A stretch of DNA of 32,124 nucleotides from Kineosporia sp. R_H_3 (GCF_002198675.1 NZ_MWLL01000187.1:98266-130389), one strand, 5' to 3'; shown: positions 15,267 to 23,871, counted from the stretch's first letter. The notes: generated from the letters alone by a model not told the origin. Numbers and translations: made by a program.

Positions 15267-15956
15267 TCAGCGGTCGACGACGGCGAGCCGGTAGCCGCGC
15301 TTGACGACGGTCTCGACGACACCGGCGCGGCCGATCCCGGCCCGCAGGCGGGCGACCGCGACCTCCACGGCGTGCAGGTCGCTCGCCCCCGGCATCGTCG
15401 CGAGCAGCCGGTGCCGGTCGACGACCTCGCCGGGGGAGCGGGACAGCGCCCGCAGCAGCGCCATCGGGACCGGCGAGAGCTGCAGCGGGGCACCGTCCAG
15501 GCGGACCTCGTGGCCGCGCACCTCGAGGAGCCCGGCCTGCGTGCGGACGCGGCGCAGCCGGGTCGCGAGGAGGTGCTCGGCCACCGCGCGGGCCACGGCC
15601 CCGGCGTCCGCGCCGGCGTCGGCGCCGACGGGGACCAGCGGGACGAGCCCGGCACCCGTGAGGTGCTGCGCCGCCCCGGCGTCCGTGCACGCGACGACCA
15701 CGTCGTCCGGTCGCAGCGGCGGGACGCCGCCGAAGGGGGCGGCCCGGCACGCCTCGACGACGACGCGCGCACCGGCGAGGTCGCCGACGACGACGGCGTC
15801 GACGTCCCACCGGGGGCCGGGTGCGGGGCCGGCCGGCCGCGGGTCCGGCCCGGTGCTGGTGCGGGCGCCCAGGACCGCGAACGCGTCGACGAGGGCGTCA
15901 CCGGCGTCGGCGCCGAGCGCCATGACGGAGAAGCCGGCGAGCGGCGGCCTCGTCAC
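15267..15956 (-). CDS. Shortened uroporphyrinogen-III synthase-like/winged-helix regulator
   Basis: A 229-aa protein. The C-terminal part (about 135-229) is an OmpR-type winged helix: GLLEVRGHEVRLDGAPLQLSPVPMALLRALSRSPGEVV, then HAVEVAVARLRAGIG and VVKRGYRLAV, the last being the wing of that fold. The N-terminal ~125 residues resemble only the second half of the HemD domain found in actinobacterial HemD-winged-helix fusions of roughly 380-400 residues (DVVVACTDAGAAQHLTGAGLVPLVPVGAD matches the end of HemD). About 150 residues are thus missing. Loss of uroporphyrinogen-III synthase activity is likely, leaving a DNA-binding regulator, perhaps of siroheme or nitrogen genes. GTG 15956 is preceded by GAGAGGG. 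It is divergent from ilvD. Confidence 0.75.
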   Translation of the reverse strand: MTRPPLAGFSVMALGADAGDALVDAFAVLGARTSTGPDPRPAGPAPGPRWDVDAVVVGDLAGARVVVEACRAAPFGGVPPLRPDDVVVACTDAGAAQHLTGAGLVPLVPVGADAGADAGAVARAVAEHLLATRLRRVRTQAGLLEVRGHEVRLDGAPLQLSPVPMALLRALSRSPGEVVDRHRLLATMPGASDLHAVEVAVARLRAGIGRAGVVETVVKRGYRLAVVDR

Positions 15957-16146
15957 CCGGCACCACCCTCTCCGCCCGACGGTGGCCGACCGCCCTGACC
16001 GGGACCGACCGGTCCATCGTGCGGGGGCAGCCGCCCTCCCGTGTCTCAGGGGCGTTTCGGCGGTGTTGCGGCCGTGCCGCGCGGTCGCGCCCGCGGGACG
16101 CCTCGCCGGGTGGTGGACCGGGCGCCGGGCACCGCCCGCGCCGTCC

Positions 16147-16158
16147 TAGACTCGCGAC
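16147..16158 (+). promoter_or_regulatory. Leaderless-type -10 box of ilvD
   Basis: TAGACT at 16147-16152 is followed by 6 nt and the GTG start of ilvD at 16159. There is no Shine-Dalgarno and no convincing -35. It is the same layout as at 2123 and 20609, so a leaderless transcript is expected. Confidence 0.65.
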
Positions 16159-17859
16159 GTGACCGAGACGACACCGGACCTCAAGCCCCGCAGCCGCGAC
16201 GTGACGGACGGCCTCGAGAAGGCCGCCTCGCGCGGCATGCTCCGCGCCGTCGGCATGGGCGACGAGGACTTCGCCAAGCCGCAGATCGGCGTGGCCAGCT
16301 CGTGGAACGAGATCACCCCCTGCAACCTGTCGCTGGACCGGCTCGCGAAGGCGAGCAAGGACGGCGTCCACGCCGCGGGCGGGTACCCCCTGGAGTTCGG
16401 GACGATCAGCGTCAGCGACGGGATCTCCATGGGCCACGAGGGGATGCACTTCTCCCTCGTGAGCCGCGAGATCATCGCCGACAGCGTCGAGACCGTCATG
16501 CAGGCCGAGCGCCTCGACGGCTCGGTGCTGCTCGCCGGCTGCGACAAGTCCCTGCCCGGGATGCTCATGGCCGCCGCGCGGCTCGACCTCGCGAGCGTCT
16601 TCCTCTACGCGGGCTCGATCCTGCCGGGCCTGGCCAAGCTCACCGACGGCACCGAGAAGGAAGTCACGATCATCGACGCCTTCGAGGCCGTCGGTGCGTG
16701 CGCCCGCGGGCTCATGAGCCGCGAGGACGTCGACATCATCGAGCGGGCGATCTGCCCCGGCGAGGGCGCCTGCGGCGGCATGTACACCGCGAACACGATG
16801 GCGAGCGCCGCCGAGGCCCTCGGCATGTCGCTGCCGGGCAGCGCCGCGCCGCCCGCCACCGACCGCCGGCGGGACGGGTACGCCCGCAAGTCCGGCGAGG
16901 CCGTCGTCAACCTGCTCCGGCAGGGCATCACGGCCCGGCAGATCCTCACCCGCGAGGCCTTCGAGAACGCGATCGCCGTCGTCATGGCGTTCGGCGGCTC
17001 GACGAACGCCGTGCTGCACCTGCTCGCGATCGCGAACGAGGCGGAGGTCGACCTGACGCTCGCCGACTTCACCCGCATCGGCAACAAGGTCCCGCACCTC
17101 GCCGACGTCAAGCCGTTCGGCCGCTACGTCATGACGGACGTCGACCGGGTCGGCGGCGTCCCCGTCGTCATGAAGGCGCTCCTGGACGCCGGTCTGCTGC
17201 ACGGCGACGTGCTCACCGTCACCGGCAAGACGATGGCGGAGAACCTCGCCGACATCGCGCCGCCGGACCTCGACGGCAAGGTCGTCCGGGCGCTGTCCGA
17301 GCCGATCCACCGCTCGGGCGGCATCACGGTGCTGTCCGGCTCGTTCGCCCCCGACGGTGCCGTCGTCAAGAGCGCCGGCTTCGACTCGGACGTCTTCGAG
17401 GGCACCGCCCGCGTGTTCGACCGCGAGCGGGCCGCGCTCGACGCGCTCGAGGACGGCACGATCACCGCCGGCGACGTCGTCGTCATCCGCTACGAGGGCC
17501 CCAAGGGCGGCCCGGGGATGCGCGAGATGCTCGCCATCACCGGGGCGATCAAGGGCGCGGGCCTGGGCAAGGACGTCCTGCTCGTCACCGACGGCCGGTT
17601 CTCCGGCGGCACGACCGGTCTGTGCGTCGGGCACGTCGCGCCCGAGGCCGTGGACGGCGGCCCGATCGCGTTCGTCGAGGACGGTGACCGGATCCGGCTC
17701 GACGTCGCGCAGGGCACCGTCGACCTGCTCGTCGACGACGAGGTGCTCGCCAAGCGCCGGGTCGGCTGGGAGCCGCTCCCGGCGCGCTACACCCGGGGCG
17801 TCCTCGCGAAGTACGCCAAGCTCGTCGGCTCGGCCTCGGGGGGCGCGGTCTGCGGCTGA
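16159..17859 (+). CDS. ilvD: Dihydroxy-acid dehydratase
   Basis: A 566-aa iron-sulfur enzyme that dehydrates 2,3-dihydroxy acids to 2-keto acids, the third step of isoleucine and valine synthesis. The cluster-binding cysteines are in place: C55 (ITPCNLSL), C128 (GCDKS, followed by the Mg-binding carbamylated Lys) and C205 ([11 protein letters not shown]). Also visible are [43 protein letters not shown] and the C-terminal LDDEV-like strand. Length and order are normal. The GTG start is fixed by the -10 box 6 nt upstream. It stands alone, separated from ilvBNC by two c-di-GMP genes, and is followed by a GC-rich palindrome. The divergent neighbour is the HemD/winged-helix protein. Confidence 0.97.
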   Translation: MTETTPDLKPRSRDVTDGLEKAASRGMLRAVGMGDEDFAKPQIGVASSWNEITPCNLSLDRLAKASKDGVHAAGGYPLEFGTISVSDGISMGHEGMHFSLVSREIIADSVETVMQAERLDGSVLLAGCDKSLPGMLMAAARLDLASVFLYAGSILPGLAKLTDGTEKEVTIIDAFEAVGACARGLMSREDVDIIERAICPGEGACGGMYTANTMASAAEALGMSLPGSAAPPATDRRRDGYARKSGEAVVNLLRQGITARQILTREAFENAIAVVMAFGGSTNAVLHLLAIANEAEVDLTLADFTRIGNKVPHLADVKPFGRYVMTDVDRVGGVPVVMKALLDAGLLHGDVLTVTGKTMAENLADIAPPDLDGKVVRALSEPIHRSGGITVLSGSFAPDGAVVKSAGFDSDVFEGTARVFDRERAALDALEDGTITAGDVVVIRYEGPKGGPGMREMLAITGAIKGAGLGKDVLLVTDGRFSGGTTGLCVGHVAPEAVDGGPIAFVEDGDRIRLDVAQGTVDLLVDDEVLAKRRVGWEPLPARYTRGVLAKYAKLVGSASGGAVCG

Positions 17860-17862
17860 GAC

Positions 17863-17879
17863 CCGGCCCGTCGGGCCGG
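17863..17879 (+). terminator. GC palindrome after ilvD
   Basis: CCGGCCCG-T-CGGGCCGG is a perfect 8-bp inverted repeat starting 4 nt after the ilvD stop. The following GGCCGCCCGGCC can extend or compete with it. It is a likely U-less terminator. Confidence 0.5.
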
Positions 17880-17936
17880 CGGGCCGCCCGGCCGTAGCCC
17901 CCGACGGCCACGCCGGGTCATCCGATCGGCTCACCT

Positions 17937-20624
17937 TTGCGAACGCACGGCGTGTCTGCCGTCACGGTGAGCAATCATCCGCCCGTGCTCCCGACGTCGC
18001 AGACGCGTGCAGCGGCCGTGTCGTTGGTCGTCCGCGTGCTCGGCTGGGTGGCGCTCGCCGCGTCGGTCGGGGCGTCCACGGCCAAGCTCGTCCCGCTGGA
18101 CCGGCTCGCGCTGCCCGCCGTGCTGGTGGGCGCGCTCGCCGTCGCGGCCCAGGTCCGCGCGGCCCGGCGCGCCGCGCAAGAGGTCCGCCGCACCTGGGCC
18201 TGCTTCGCGGGGGCCACCGCGCTGTGGGTGCTCGCCCTGCTCGGTGCCGCATCGGGATGGTCCGGCCTCCTGGTGTGGGGATGGCTGCGTGCGGGTGCCC
18301 TGCTCCTCGCCCTCGCCGCCGTCCTGCTCGCCCGCGGCGCATGGCACGGGGTGCGGAGCTGGGCGCTGCTGCTCCTCGACGGCTCGGCCGTCGGGCTGGC
18401 CGCCTTCGTCATCTTCTGGATCGTGCTGCGGAGCAGCCCGGCGTCGAGCGGCGGCTGGGACGGCGTCCACCCGGCCCTGCTGTGGCTGCCCGCCGACCTC
18501 GTCGCGGCGAGCCTGGTCACCGGGCTGGGCGTCCGGTCGGGCGTCGGTGTCCGGGTGCCGTCGGTGCTCGTCGTCGTCGCGGCCGTCGGCACGGCCGCCT
18601 CGGACGCCGCGTGGGTGCTCACCGGGGACGCCGGCAGCGGTACCGGTGGCTGGGTCGCGGTCCTGGTGCTGCTCGCGGCCGCCGGGCGGGTCGGCGGTCC
18701 GCTCTGGCAGGCCGGTCCGGAGGACTCCGGGCCCGTCGGACCCGGTCGGTTGTCCCAGGTGCTCTGCGCGCCGGCGGTCGCGCTCTCCCTCGTCGCCCGG
18801 CACGACGTCGTGACGATCGGGGCGACCGCGGTGCTGCTCACCGCACTGGGGATCCAGATCGGTGTCGTCCACCGGCAGAACCTCGCGCTGTGGGCGGCCG
18901 TGGCGCTCCAGGCACGCCGGCTGGACGACCTCCTCGCGGACAGCAGGGACGCACTGCTGCAGGTCTCGCCGGACGGCCGCGTCGACTTCGCCAGCGAGGC
19001 CGTCCGGGAGCTGCTCGGCGTGCCCCCGCACGAGCTCGTGGGCCGCCGGCTCGCCGAGCGGATGCACCCCGAGGACGACGACCTCGGCAGGGCGGGCGAA
19101 CCGGACGGGCCGCTGGTCGACGGGCGGATGCACAGCGTCGTGGTCCGCGGGCGCCTGCGCCATGCCGACGGCGGCTGGCGGGACACCGAGTCGGTCGTGA
19201 GCCTGCGCGACGGCGGGGCCACGCCCGGCCTGACGATCTCGCTGCGGGACACCACGGAGCGGGAGCGGATGGCCGCCGAGGTCCGCCGTCAGGCGCGCAC
19301 CGACTCGCTCACCGGGCTCATGAACCGGGCGGCCTTCCTCACGGTGCTCGACGAGCGGCTCGCGGCGGGCCGTGCCGTGGTGCTGTTCGTCGACCTCGAC
19401 GGGTTCAAGTCCGTCAACGACACGGCGGGGCACGCCGTCGGTGACCGCCTGCTCCGCGACGTCGCGGCGGCGCTGTCCCGGTCGGTGGGGCCGGACGACG
19501 TCGTGGCCCGGCTCGGCGGCGACGAGTTCGCGGTGCTCGGCCGCGACGGCACGACCGCGTATGGCCTCGAGCTGGCCGCGGCCGTGCTCGACGGGCTGCG
19601 GTCGGCCGGCCGGGACAGGGACCCGCGTGCCGCGGGGACCGGTGCGAGCATCGGGGTCGCCTCCGGGCGGGGCGGCACGGCGGAGGCCCTGCTCGGCGAC
19701 GCCGACCTCGCGATGTACGCGGCCAAGGCGGCGGGCGGCGCCCGGTCCGCCGCGTTCGAGCCGAGGATGCGCGCCGAGGTCGTCGAGCGGTCACGGGTCG
19801 TCGCGGACCTGGACGTCGCCCTGGGCGACGGTGCCGGCCTCGCGCTGCACGTCCAGCCGATCGTCGACCTCACCGACCAGCGGTGGGTGGGCTGCGAGGC
19901 GCTGGTCCGCTGGGACGCCCCCGGTGGTCCGCGGCCGCCGCGGGAGTTCCTCAGGGTCGCCGAGGAGACGGGTCAGATCGTGCCCCTCGGCCGGTGGGTG
20001 CTCGGGCAGGCCCTCGGATGGCTCGCCCGCTACGGCGACCCTTGCGCGGGGATCTCGGTGAATGTCGCGAGCCGCCAGCTCGCCGACCCGGCGTTCGCCT
20101 CGACCGTGCTGCACGCCCTGGAGGTGAGCGGGGTCGACCCGGCGCGGCTGACCCTCGAGGTGACCGAGCAGACCGCTATCGACGACCTCACGCGCACCGG
20201 GGCCCGTCTGCAGAGCCTGCGCGCGCTCGGCGTCCACGTCTCCCTCGACGACTTCGGCACCGGGTTCTCCTCGCTCGGGTACCTCGCGCAGCTGCCGGTC
20301 GACGAGCTCAAGATCGACCGCCGGTTCGTCGCCGGGCTCGGTCTGCGGGCCGAGGACGACGCCCTCGTCCGGGCCGTGCTGCGGCTCGCGGCCGACCTCG
20401 GCCTCGCCGTCGTCGCCGAGGGGGTCGAGACCGCCGAGCAGGCCCGGGCGCTCGCCGCCCTCGGGTGCCGCCGCGCCCAGGGTTTCCACCTCCAGCGGCC
20501 CGTCCCGGCGGCGTCCCTGGGTTCCCGCCGGCCCGCGGCGCGGCCGCGCCGGACCCCTCGGCGCCGGTCCCGCGCAGGGAGGCCGCGCAGGCGCAGGCGG
20601 CGGGAGGCTAGTCTCCCCGCGTGA
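17937..20624 (+). CDS. Membrane PAS-GGDEF-EAL protein (c-di-GMP turnover), first of a tandem pair
   Basis: Up to 895 aa. About nine to ten membrane helices occupy residues 25-310. A PAS domain (about 325-440, LLQVSPDGRVDFASEAVRELLG) follows, then GGDEF (about 450-605) and EAL (about 625-870). The diguanylate cyclase signature is intact (RLGGDEF, 527-531; DLDGFKSVND). The phosphodiesterase residues are intact too: EAL 654-656, NVASRQL, EVTEQ, DDFGTGFSS (from 771), KIDRRF and AEGVET. Both activities are possible. The inhibitory RxxD site before GGDEF is missing, so product inhibition is probably weak. The last ~30 residues are strongly Arg-rich. The start is uncertain: TTG 17937 is the furthest, and GTG 17952, 17967 and 17985 are in frame; none has a good Shine-Dalgarno. 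The stop overlaps the next gene (GTGA). Confidence 0.9.
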   Translation: MRTHGVSAVTVSNHPPVLPTSQTRAAAVSLVVRVLGWVALAASVGASTAKLVPLDRLALPAVLVGALAVAAQVRAARRAAQEVRRTWACFAGATALWVLALLGAASGWSGLLVWGWLRAGALLLALAAVLLARGAWHGVRSWALLLLDGSAVGLAAFVIFWIVLRSSPASSGGWDGVHPALLWLPADLVAASLVTGLGVRSGVGVRVPSVLVVVAAVGTAASDAAWVLTGDAGSGTGGWVAVLVLLAAAGRVGGPLWQAGPEDSGPVGPGRLSQVLCAPAVALSLVARHDVVTIGATAVLLTALGIQIGVVHRQNLALWAAVALQARRLDDLLADSRDALLQVSPDGRVDFASEAVRELLGVPPHELVGRRLAERMHPEDDDLGRAGEPDGPLVDGRMHSVVVRGRLRHADGGWRDTESVVSLRDGGATPGLTISLRDTTERERMAAEVRRQARTDSLTGLMNRAAFLTVLDERLAAGRAVVLFVDLDGFKSVNDTAGHAVGDRLLRDVAAALSRSVGPDDVVARLGGDEFAVLGRDGTTAYGLELAAAVLDGLRSAGRDRDPRAAGTGASIGVASGRGGTAEALLGDADLAMYAAKAAGGARSAAFEPRMRAEVVERSRVVADLDVALGDGAGLALHVQPIVDLTDQRWVGCEALVRWDAPGGPRPPREFLRVAEETGQIVPLGRWVLGQALGWLARYGDPCAGISVNVASRQLADPAFASTVLHALEVSGVDPARLTLEVTEQTAIDDLTRTGARLQSLRALGVHVSLDDFGTGFSSLGYLAQLPVDELKIDRRFVAGLGLRAEDDALVRAVLRLAADLGLAVVAEGVETAEQARALAALGCRRAQGFHLQRPVPAASLGSRRPAARPRRTPRRRSRAGRPRRRRRREASLPA
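20609..20620 (+). promoter_or_regulatory. Leaderless-type -10 box inside the first GGDEF-EAL gene
   Basis: TAGTCT at 20609-20614 plus 6 nt leads straight to the GTG at 20621. It lies within the last codons of the upstream gene. It would allow the second c-di-GMP gene to be transcribed on its own as a leaderless message in addition to coupled translation. A GGGAGG at 20602-20607 is too far (13 nt) to be an ideal Shine-Dalgarno. Confidence 0.5.
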
Positions 20625-23584
20625 TCGCGGTGGCGACGACCGTCCTCGCCGCGACGTGCGCGGTGCTCGCCGCGGCGTCGTGGCTGGCCGAGGCGCGCCG
20701 CCCGAGGGTCTTCCCGCGGCGGGCCGCCGCCGCCGTCGCGGGGGCCGCCGCGCTGTGCGCCGTCGCCTACCCGCTCGTCCTCACGACGGACCCGGCCGGC
20801 TACGTCATGCCGCTCGCCGGGCACGTCCTGCTGCTCGTCGCCGCCCTCCTCGGCTGCGTCGGCACCGTCGGCATCGTGCAGACCGTGCTGCCCCGGGGCG
20901 GCGTCGGCGACTCGTTCGCGGAGGGCCTGCTCGTCGGGTCCAGCGCCGTGACGATCGTCTGGGCCGTGCTCTCGCAGCCCGGGGCGTCGGTCCCGGCGCG
21001 AGCGGCCGCCGTCCTCGTCGCGACGGTGCTCGCGGGGCTGCTCGCCGCCGTGCTGCGGATGTCCGTCACGGCGCGCGGGCACACCCTGGAGGCCCGGCAC
21101 ACCCGGCGGGCGACCTTCGCGTCCGGGGGGCTCGCCCTGCTCCTGCTCGCCGGGCTCGTCGACGCGGTCCCGGCGCGGGTGCCGGTCGTGCCGACGATGC
21201 TCCTCGCGGGCGGCGGGTTCCTCCTCGTCGCGTTCGTGCCCTACGCCCGGGACAGCCCGCAGACCGACCGCACGCGCCCGACGTTCGCGGCGCTCGTCCT
21301 GCCCTACGCCCTCCTCGCGGTCGCGGCGACCGCGGTGGGCATCCAGGTCGCCCTCGGCCGCGCGGGGGTCGTGACGGGGCTGCTCGTCGCCGTCGTCGGT
21401 TGCTCGGTCGTGGGCGTGCAGGTGTTCGCCGTCCGGGCGGGAACCCAGCTGCTGTCCGACCTCGAGCTGTCGCGGCAGCGCCTCGAGGCGCTCGTGGAGA
21501 ACGCCCAGGACGTCATCCTCGGCCTCGACTCCGGCGGCCGGGTCGTCGCCGCCAACGCGGCCGTCGAGCGGCTCCTCGCCCGCAGCCCCGAGCACCTCGA
21601 GGGCCGCGACGTCGCCGAGATCGCCGTCCTCGACGACCGGCCCGCCGTCCGTGACGCGGTGCGGGACGTCGTCCACCGGCGGCGCGCGACGGCCAAGGTC
21701 GAGCTGCGGCTCGCGGCCCCGGCCGACGGCACGGCCGAGATGCGGCTGCGCGTCGTCGACGGCGGCGCGGTGGCGGTCGTCTCCGACGTCACCGACGCCG
21801 TGCTCCTGCGCGAGCGCCTCCAGCTCCTCGCCCGGCACGACCGGATGACGGGCCTCGTCAACCGCGGCGTCGTTCTCGACACGGTCGCCACGTGGCTGGC
21901 GAGCGGGGCGGCCGTGAGCGTCCTCTACTGCGACCTCGACGGCTACAAGGCGGTCAACGACCGGTTCGGGCACCTCGCGGGCGACGCCGTCCTCGTCGAG
22001 GTCGCGCGCCGGCTCGAGACCGCGGTGCGCGGGATGCCGGCCGACGAGGGCGTCCTCGGCCGGATCGGCGGCGACGAGTTCGTCGTCGCGCTGCGCGGCG
22101 TGCACGGCCGGGAGGCGGTCGGTGCGGGGGAGCGGCTCGTCGCGGCGATGCGCCCGACCTTCCTCGTCGGGGACCGGACGGTGCGGCTCGGCATCAGCAT
22201 CGGCATCTCCGGCACGGACGACGCGCAGCCGCTCCCGGCGCTCGGCGCCGGCTCCGCGGTCGAGGTCGCGGACACCCCGGCGGCCGAGCTCCTGCACCGC
22301 GGCGACCTCGCGATGTTCGAGGCGAAGGCCGCCGGGCGGGCGAAGGTCGCGCGCTGGGACCCGGACGTCTCGCAGCGCGCCCTGCGCCGCGTCGACATCG
22401 CGATCGGCCTGCGGCAGGCCCTCGACACCGGCCGGCTCGCCCTGGCCTACCAGCCCCTCGTCCGGCTCTCGGACGGCGTCGTCGTCGGTGTCGAGGCGCT
22501 CGTGCGGGTCGAGGGCGGCCACGACGAGCCGGGGGCGCTCGCCGCGATGTCCGGGTTCGTCAGCCCCGCCGAGCTCGTCGAGGTCGCCGAGGACACCGGC
22601 GAGATCACCGAGCTCGGCCAGTGGGTGCTGCGGCAGGCGACGCAGCGCGCCGCCCTGTGGCGGGCGCTCGGGCACGAGCTCTTCGTCACCGTGAACATGT
22701 CGGTGCGGCAGATGTCCGAGGCCGACTTCGTGAGCACCGTGCGCCGGGCGCTCGCCGACTCGACGCTCGAGCCCGCCCGGCTCGTCGTCGAGATCACCGA
22801 GGGCCAGCTCGTCGGCGAGGAGGACCCGGTCCGGGACGTCATCGAGGACCTGCGGCGCGACGGCGTCCAGTTCGTCATCGACGACTTCGGCACCGGCTAC
22901 TCCTCGCTCAGCTACCTCAAGACGATGCCGGTGCGGGCGATCAAGCTCGACCGGACGCTCCTCGACGGCATCGGCACCGACCCGCGGGCGACGACGCTGG
23001 CCCGCTCGGTCGTCGGCGTCGCCCGGGCGCTCGGCCTCGTCGTCGTCGCGGAGGGCCTGGAGAACCTCGACGCGGCGCGCCTCGTGCGCGACCTCGGCGC
23101 CTGGGCCGGGCAGGGCTTCGCGCTGTACCCGCCGCTGCGCGAGGACGAGCTGCTCGACGTCCTCGTCGCGGCGCCGCTCGACCTGTCCGGCGGGCGGCAC
23201 CTCAACGGCGCCCCGGCGCCCGCCGCGCCGACCGTGCCGCCCACGCCGACGGCGCCGGGTGCACCGACCGGGTCGACCCCGGCGAACGGCGTCCGGGCGG
23301 CCGCGCCGCACGTCGTCGACGTCACCGACTCCGCCCTCGCCGCCGCGGGCAGCGGGACCGCAGAGGGCCCCGGGCCGCTCCCGCCGGGCGCCGGGCACGC
23401 CTCGGCGGGCGACGTCCGGTCCGCCCCGCAGACCCAGGGGATCTCCCTGGGCGGCCGCCGGTTCGGGGCCTCCGGGCCGGTCGGCGAGGCGCCCCGGGCG
23501 ACCGGCGGCACGGGTGGTGTGGCGGGCGTCGTCCTGCCCCCGCGCGTCGTCTCGGATGGCGAGACCGGCGCGCCGGCCGATTGA
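20621..23584 (+). CDS. Membrane PAS-GGDEF-EAL protein (c-di-GMP turnover), second of a tandem pair
   Basis: A 987-aa protein with about eight to nine membrane helices (1-285), a PAS domain (about 290-400, VILGLDSGGRVVAANAAVERLL), GGDEF (about 405-585; RIGGDEF, 483-487) and EAL (about 600-850; EAL 625-627, NMSVRQM, EITEGQ, DDFGTGYSS from 754, KLDRTLL, AEGLEN). Both catalytic sites look intact and the RxxD inhibitory site is absent. The GGDEF domain carries a ~25-residue insertion between SIGISGTDD and ELLHRGDLAMFEAKAAG. The final ~120 residues are Pro/Ala/Gly-rich and probably disordered. It overlaps the preceding paralogue by 4 nt (GTGA), so the pair forms an operon. The ilvB leader promoter overlaps its stop codon. 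The signals sensed are unknown. Confidence 0.92.
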   Translation: MIAVATTVLAATCAVLAAASWLAEARRPRVFPRRAAAAVAGAAALCAVAYPLVLTTDPAGYVMPLAGHVLLLVAALLGCVGTVGIVQTVLPRGGVGDSFAEGLLVGSSAVTIVWAVLSQPGASVPARAAAVLVATVLAGLLAAVLRMSVTARGHTLEARHTRRATFASGGLALLLLAGLVDAVPARVPVVPTMLLAGGGFLLVAFVPYARDSPQTDRTRPTFAALVLPYALLAVAATAVGIQVALGRAGVVTGLLVAVVGCSVVGVQVFAVRAGTQLLSDLELSRQRLEALVENAQDVILGLDSGGRVVAANAAVERLLARSPEHLEGRDVAEIAVLDDRPAVRDAVRDVVHRRRATAKVELRLAAPADGTAEMRLRVVDGGAVAVVSDVTDAVLLRERLQLLARHDRMTGLVNRGVVLDTVATWLASGAAVSVLYCDLDGYKAVNDRFGHLAGDAVLVEVARRLETAVRGMPADEGVLGRIGGDEFVVALRGVHGREAVGAGERLVAAMRPTFLVGDRTVRLGISIGISGTDDAQPLPALGAGSAVEVADTPAAELLHRGDLAMFEAKAAGRAKVARWDPDVSQRALRRVDIAIGLRQALDTGRLALAYQPLVRLSDGVVVGVEALVRVEGGHDEPGALAAMSGFVSPAELVEVAEDTGEITELGQWVLRQATQRAALWRALGHELFVTVNMSVRQMSEADFVSTVRRALADSTLEPARLVVEITEGQLVGEEDPVRDVIEDLRRDGVQFVIDDFGTGYSSLSYLKTMPVRAIKLDRTLLDGIGTDPRATTLARSVVGVARALGLVVVAEGLENLDAARLVRDLGAWAGQGFALYPPLREDELLDVLVAAPLDLSGGRHLNGAPAPAAPTVPPTPTAPGAPTGSTPANGVRAAAPHVVDVTDSALAAAGSGTAEGPGPLPPGAGHASAGDVRSAPQTQGISLGGRRFGASGPVGEAPRATGGTGGVAGVVLPPRVVSDGETGAPAD
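23549..23565. promoter_or_regulatory. Putative operator upstream of the ilvB leader promoter
   Basis: GTCTC-GGATGGC-GAGAC is a perfect 5-bp inverted repeat with a 7-nt spacer. It lies within the end of the second GGDEF-EAL gene, centred 47 bp before the predicted -10. Similar near-palindromes lie upstream of serA (29841) and of the post-serA promoter (31769). Confidence 0.45.
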
Positions 23585-23609
23585 CACGACCGGTGCCGCC
23601 GGAGAGTGT
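23581..23609 (+). promoter_or_regulatory. Promoter of the ilvB leader
   Basis: TTGACA (23581-23586), a 17-nt spacer and GAGTGT (23604-23609) precede the leader-peptide GTG by 6 nt. The -35 is perfect and overlaps the stop codon of the upstream gene; the -10 fits only the loose NANNNT form. The spacing predicts a leaderless leader-peptide transcript. Confidence 0.5.
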
Positions 23610-23615
23610 GAGCGT

Positions 23616-23654
23616 GTGCGTCTTGCCCTCGTACTCGGACGGCGCGCCGGCTGA
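23616..23654 (+). CDS. ilvB leader peptide (attenuator peptide)
   Basis: A 12-codon ORF, GTG start and TGA stop, encoding MRLALVLGRRAG. The LALVL core contains three Leu and one Val codon in five, and the Arg-Arg-Ala-Gly end is characteristic of actinobacterial ilvB leader peptides as I recall them. Ribosome stalling at the Leu/Val codons when charged tRNA is short would change folding of the RNA before the downstream hairpin. GGAGAG at 23601-23606 could serve as Shine-Dalgarno if the transcript starts further upstream; alternatively the message is leaderless. It lies 27 nt before the attenuator stem. Confidence 0.8.
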   Translation: MRLALVLGRRAG

Positions 23655-23680
23655 GGTCCTCACGACCCCGCCGAGCGCGC

Positions 23681-23719
23681 GACCCCTCGCATGCCCACTC
23701 GTGGGCCGAGGGGTCTTTT
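23681..23719 (+). terminator. Transcription attenuator of ilvBNC
   Basis: GACCCCTCG (23681-23689) pairs with CGAGGGGTC (23707-23715), and an inner GCCCAC/GTGGGC stem (23693-23698 with 23701-23706) closes on a 2-nt gap. TTTT follows at 23716-23719, one of the very few U-tract terminators in this window. It lies between the leader peptide and ilvB, so it is an attenuator and not the terminator of the upstream gene. Confidence 0.88.
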
Positions 23720-23801
23720 CGTCTCCGGGGGTCGAACGCTCCCGGAGGGGCACCGACCACCTCGCCGTCCGCACGGGCGGCGGGTGACACGAACCGGGAG
23801 A

Positions 23802-23823
23802 CCGGGCCGGGACTCCGGCCCGG
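23802..23823 (+). promoter_or_regulatory. Second hairpin in the ilvB 5' region
   Basis: CCGGGCCGG (23802-23810) and CCGGCCCGG (23815-23823) form a 9-bp stem with a GACT loop, 48 nt before the ilvB start. There is no U-tract. It may stabilise the processed message or act as a pause site; its role is unknown. Confidence 0.4.
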
Positions 23824-23871
23824 GTCAGCCAGCCAGGACCGTCGACGCGACGGGGACAGGAGAGGGCCGCG

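Noticed and set aside
15176-15901. Fusion of the chelatase with an upstream in-frame extension on the minus strand
   Set aside because: The extension lies out of frame over the HemD/winged-helix gene and translates to low-complexity Arg/Ser/Pro sequence. The chelatase fold begins at about 15175.
23681-23719. Terminator of the upstream GGDEF-EAL gene
   Set aside because: It lies after a dedicated promoter and leader peptide at the spacing of an ilv attenuator; it may end upstream read-through as a side effect only.
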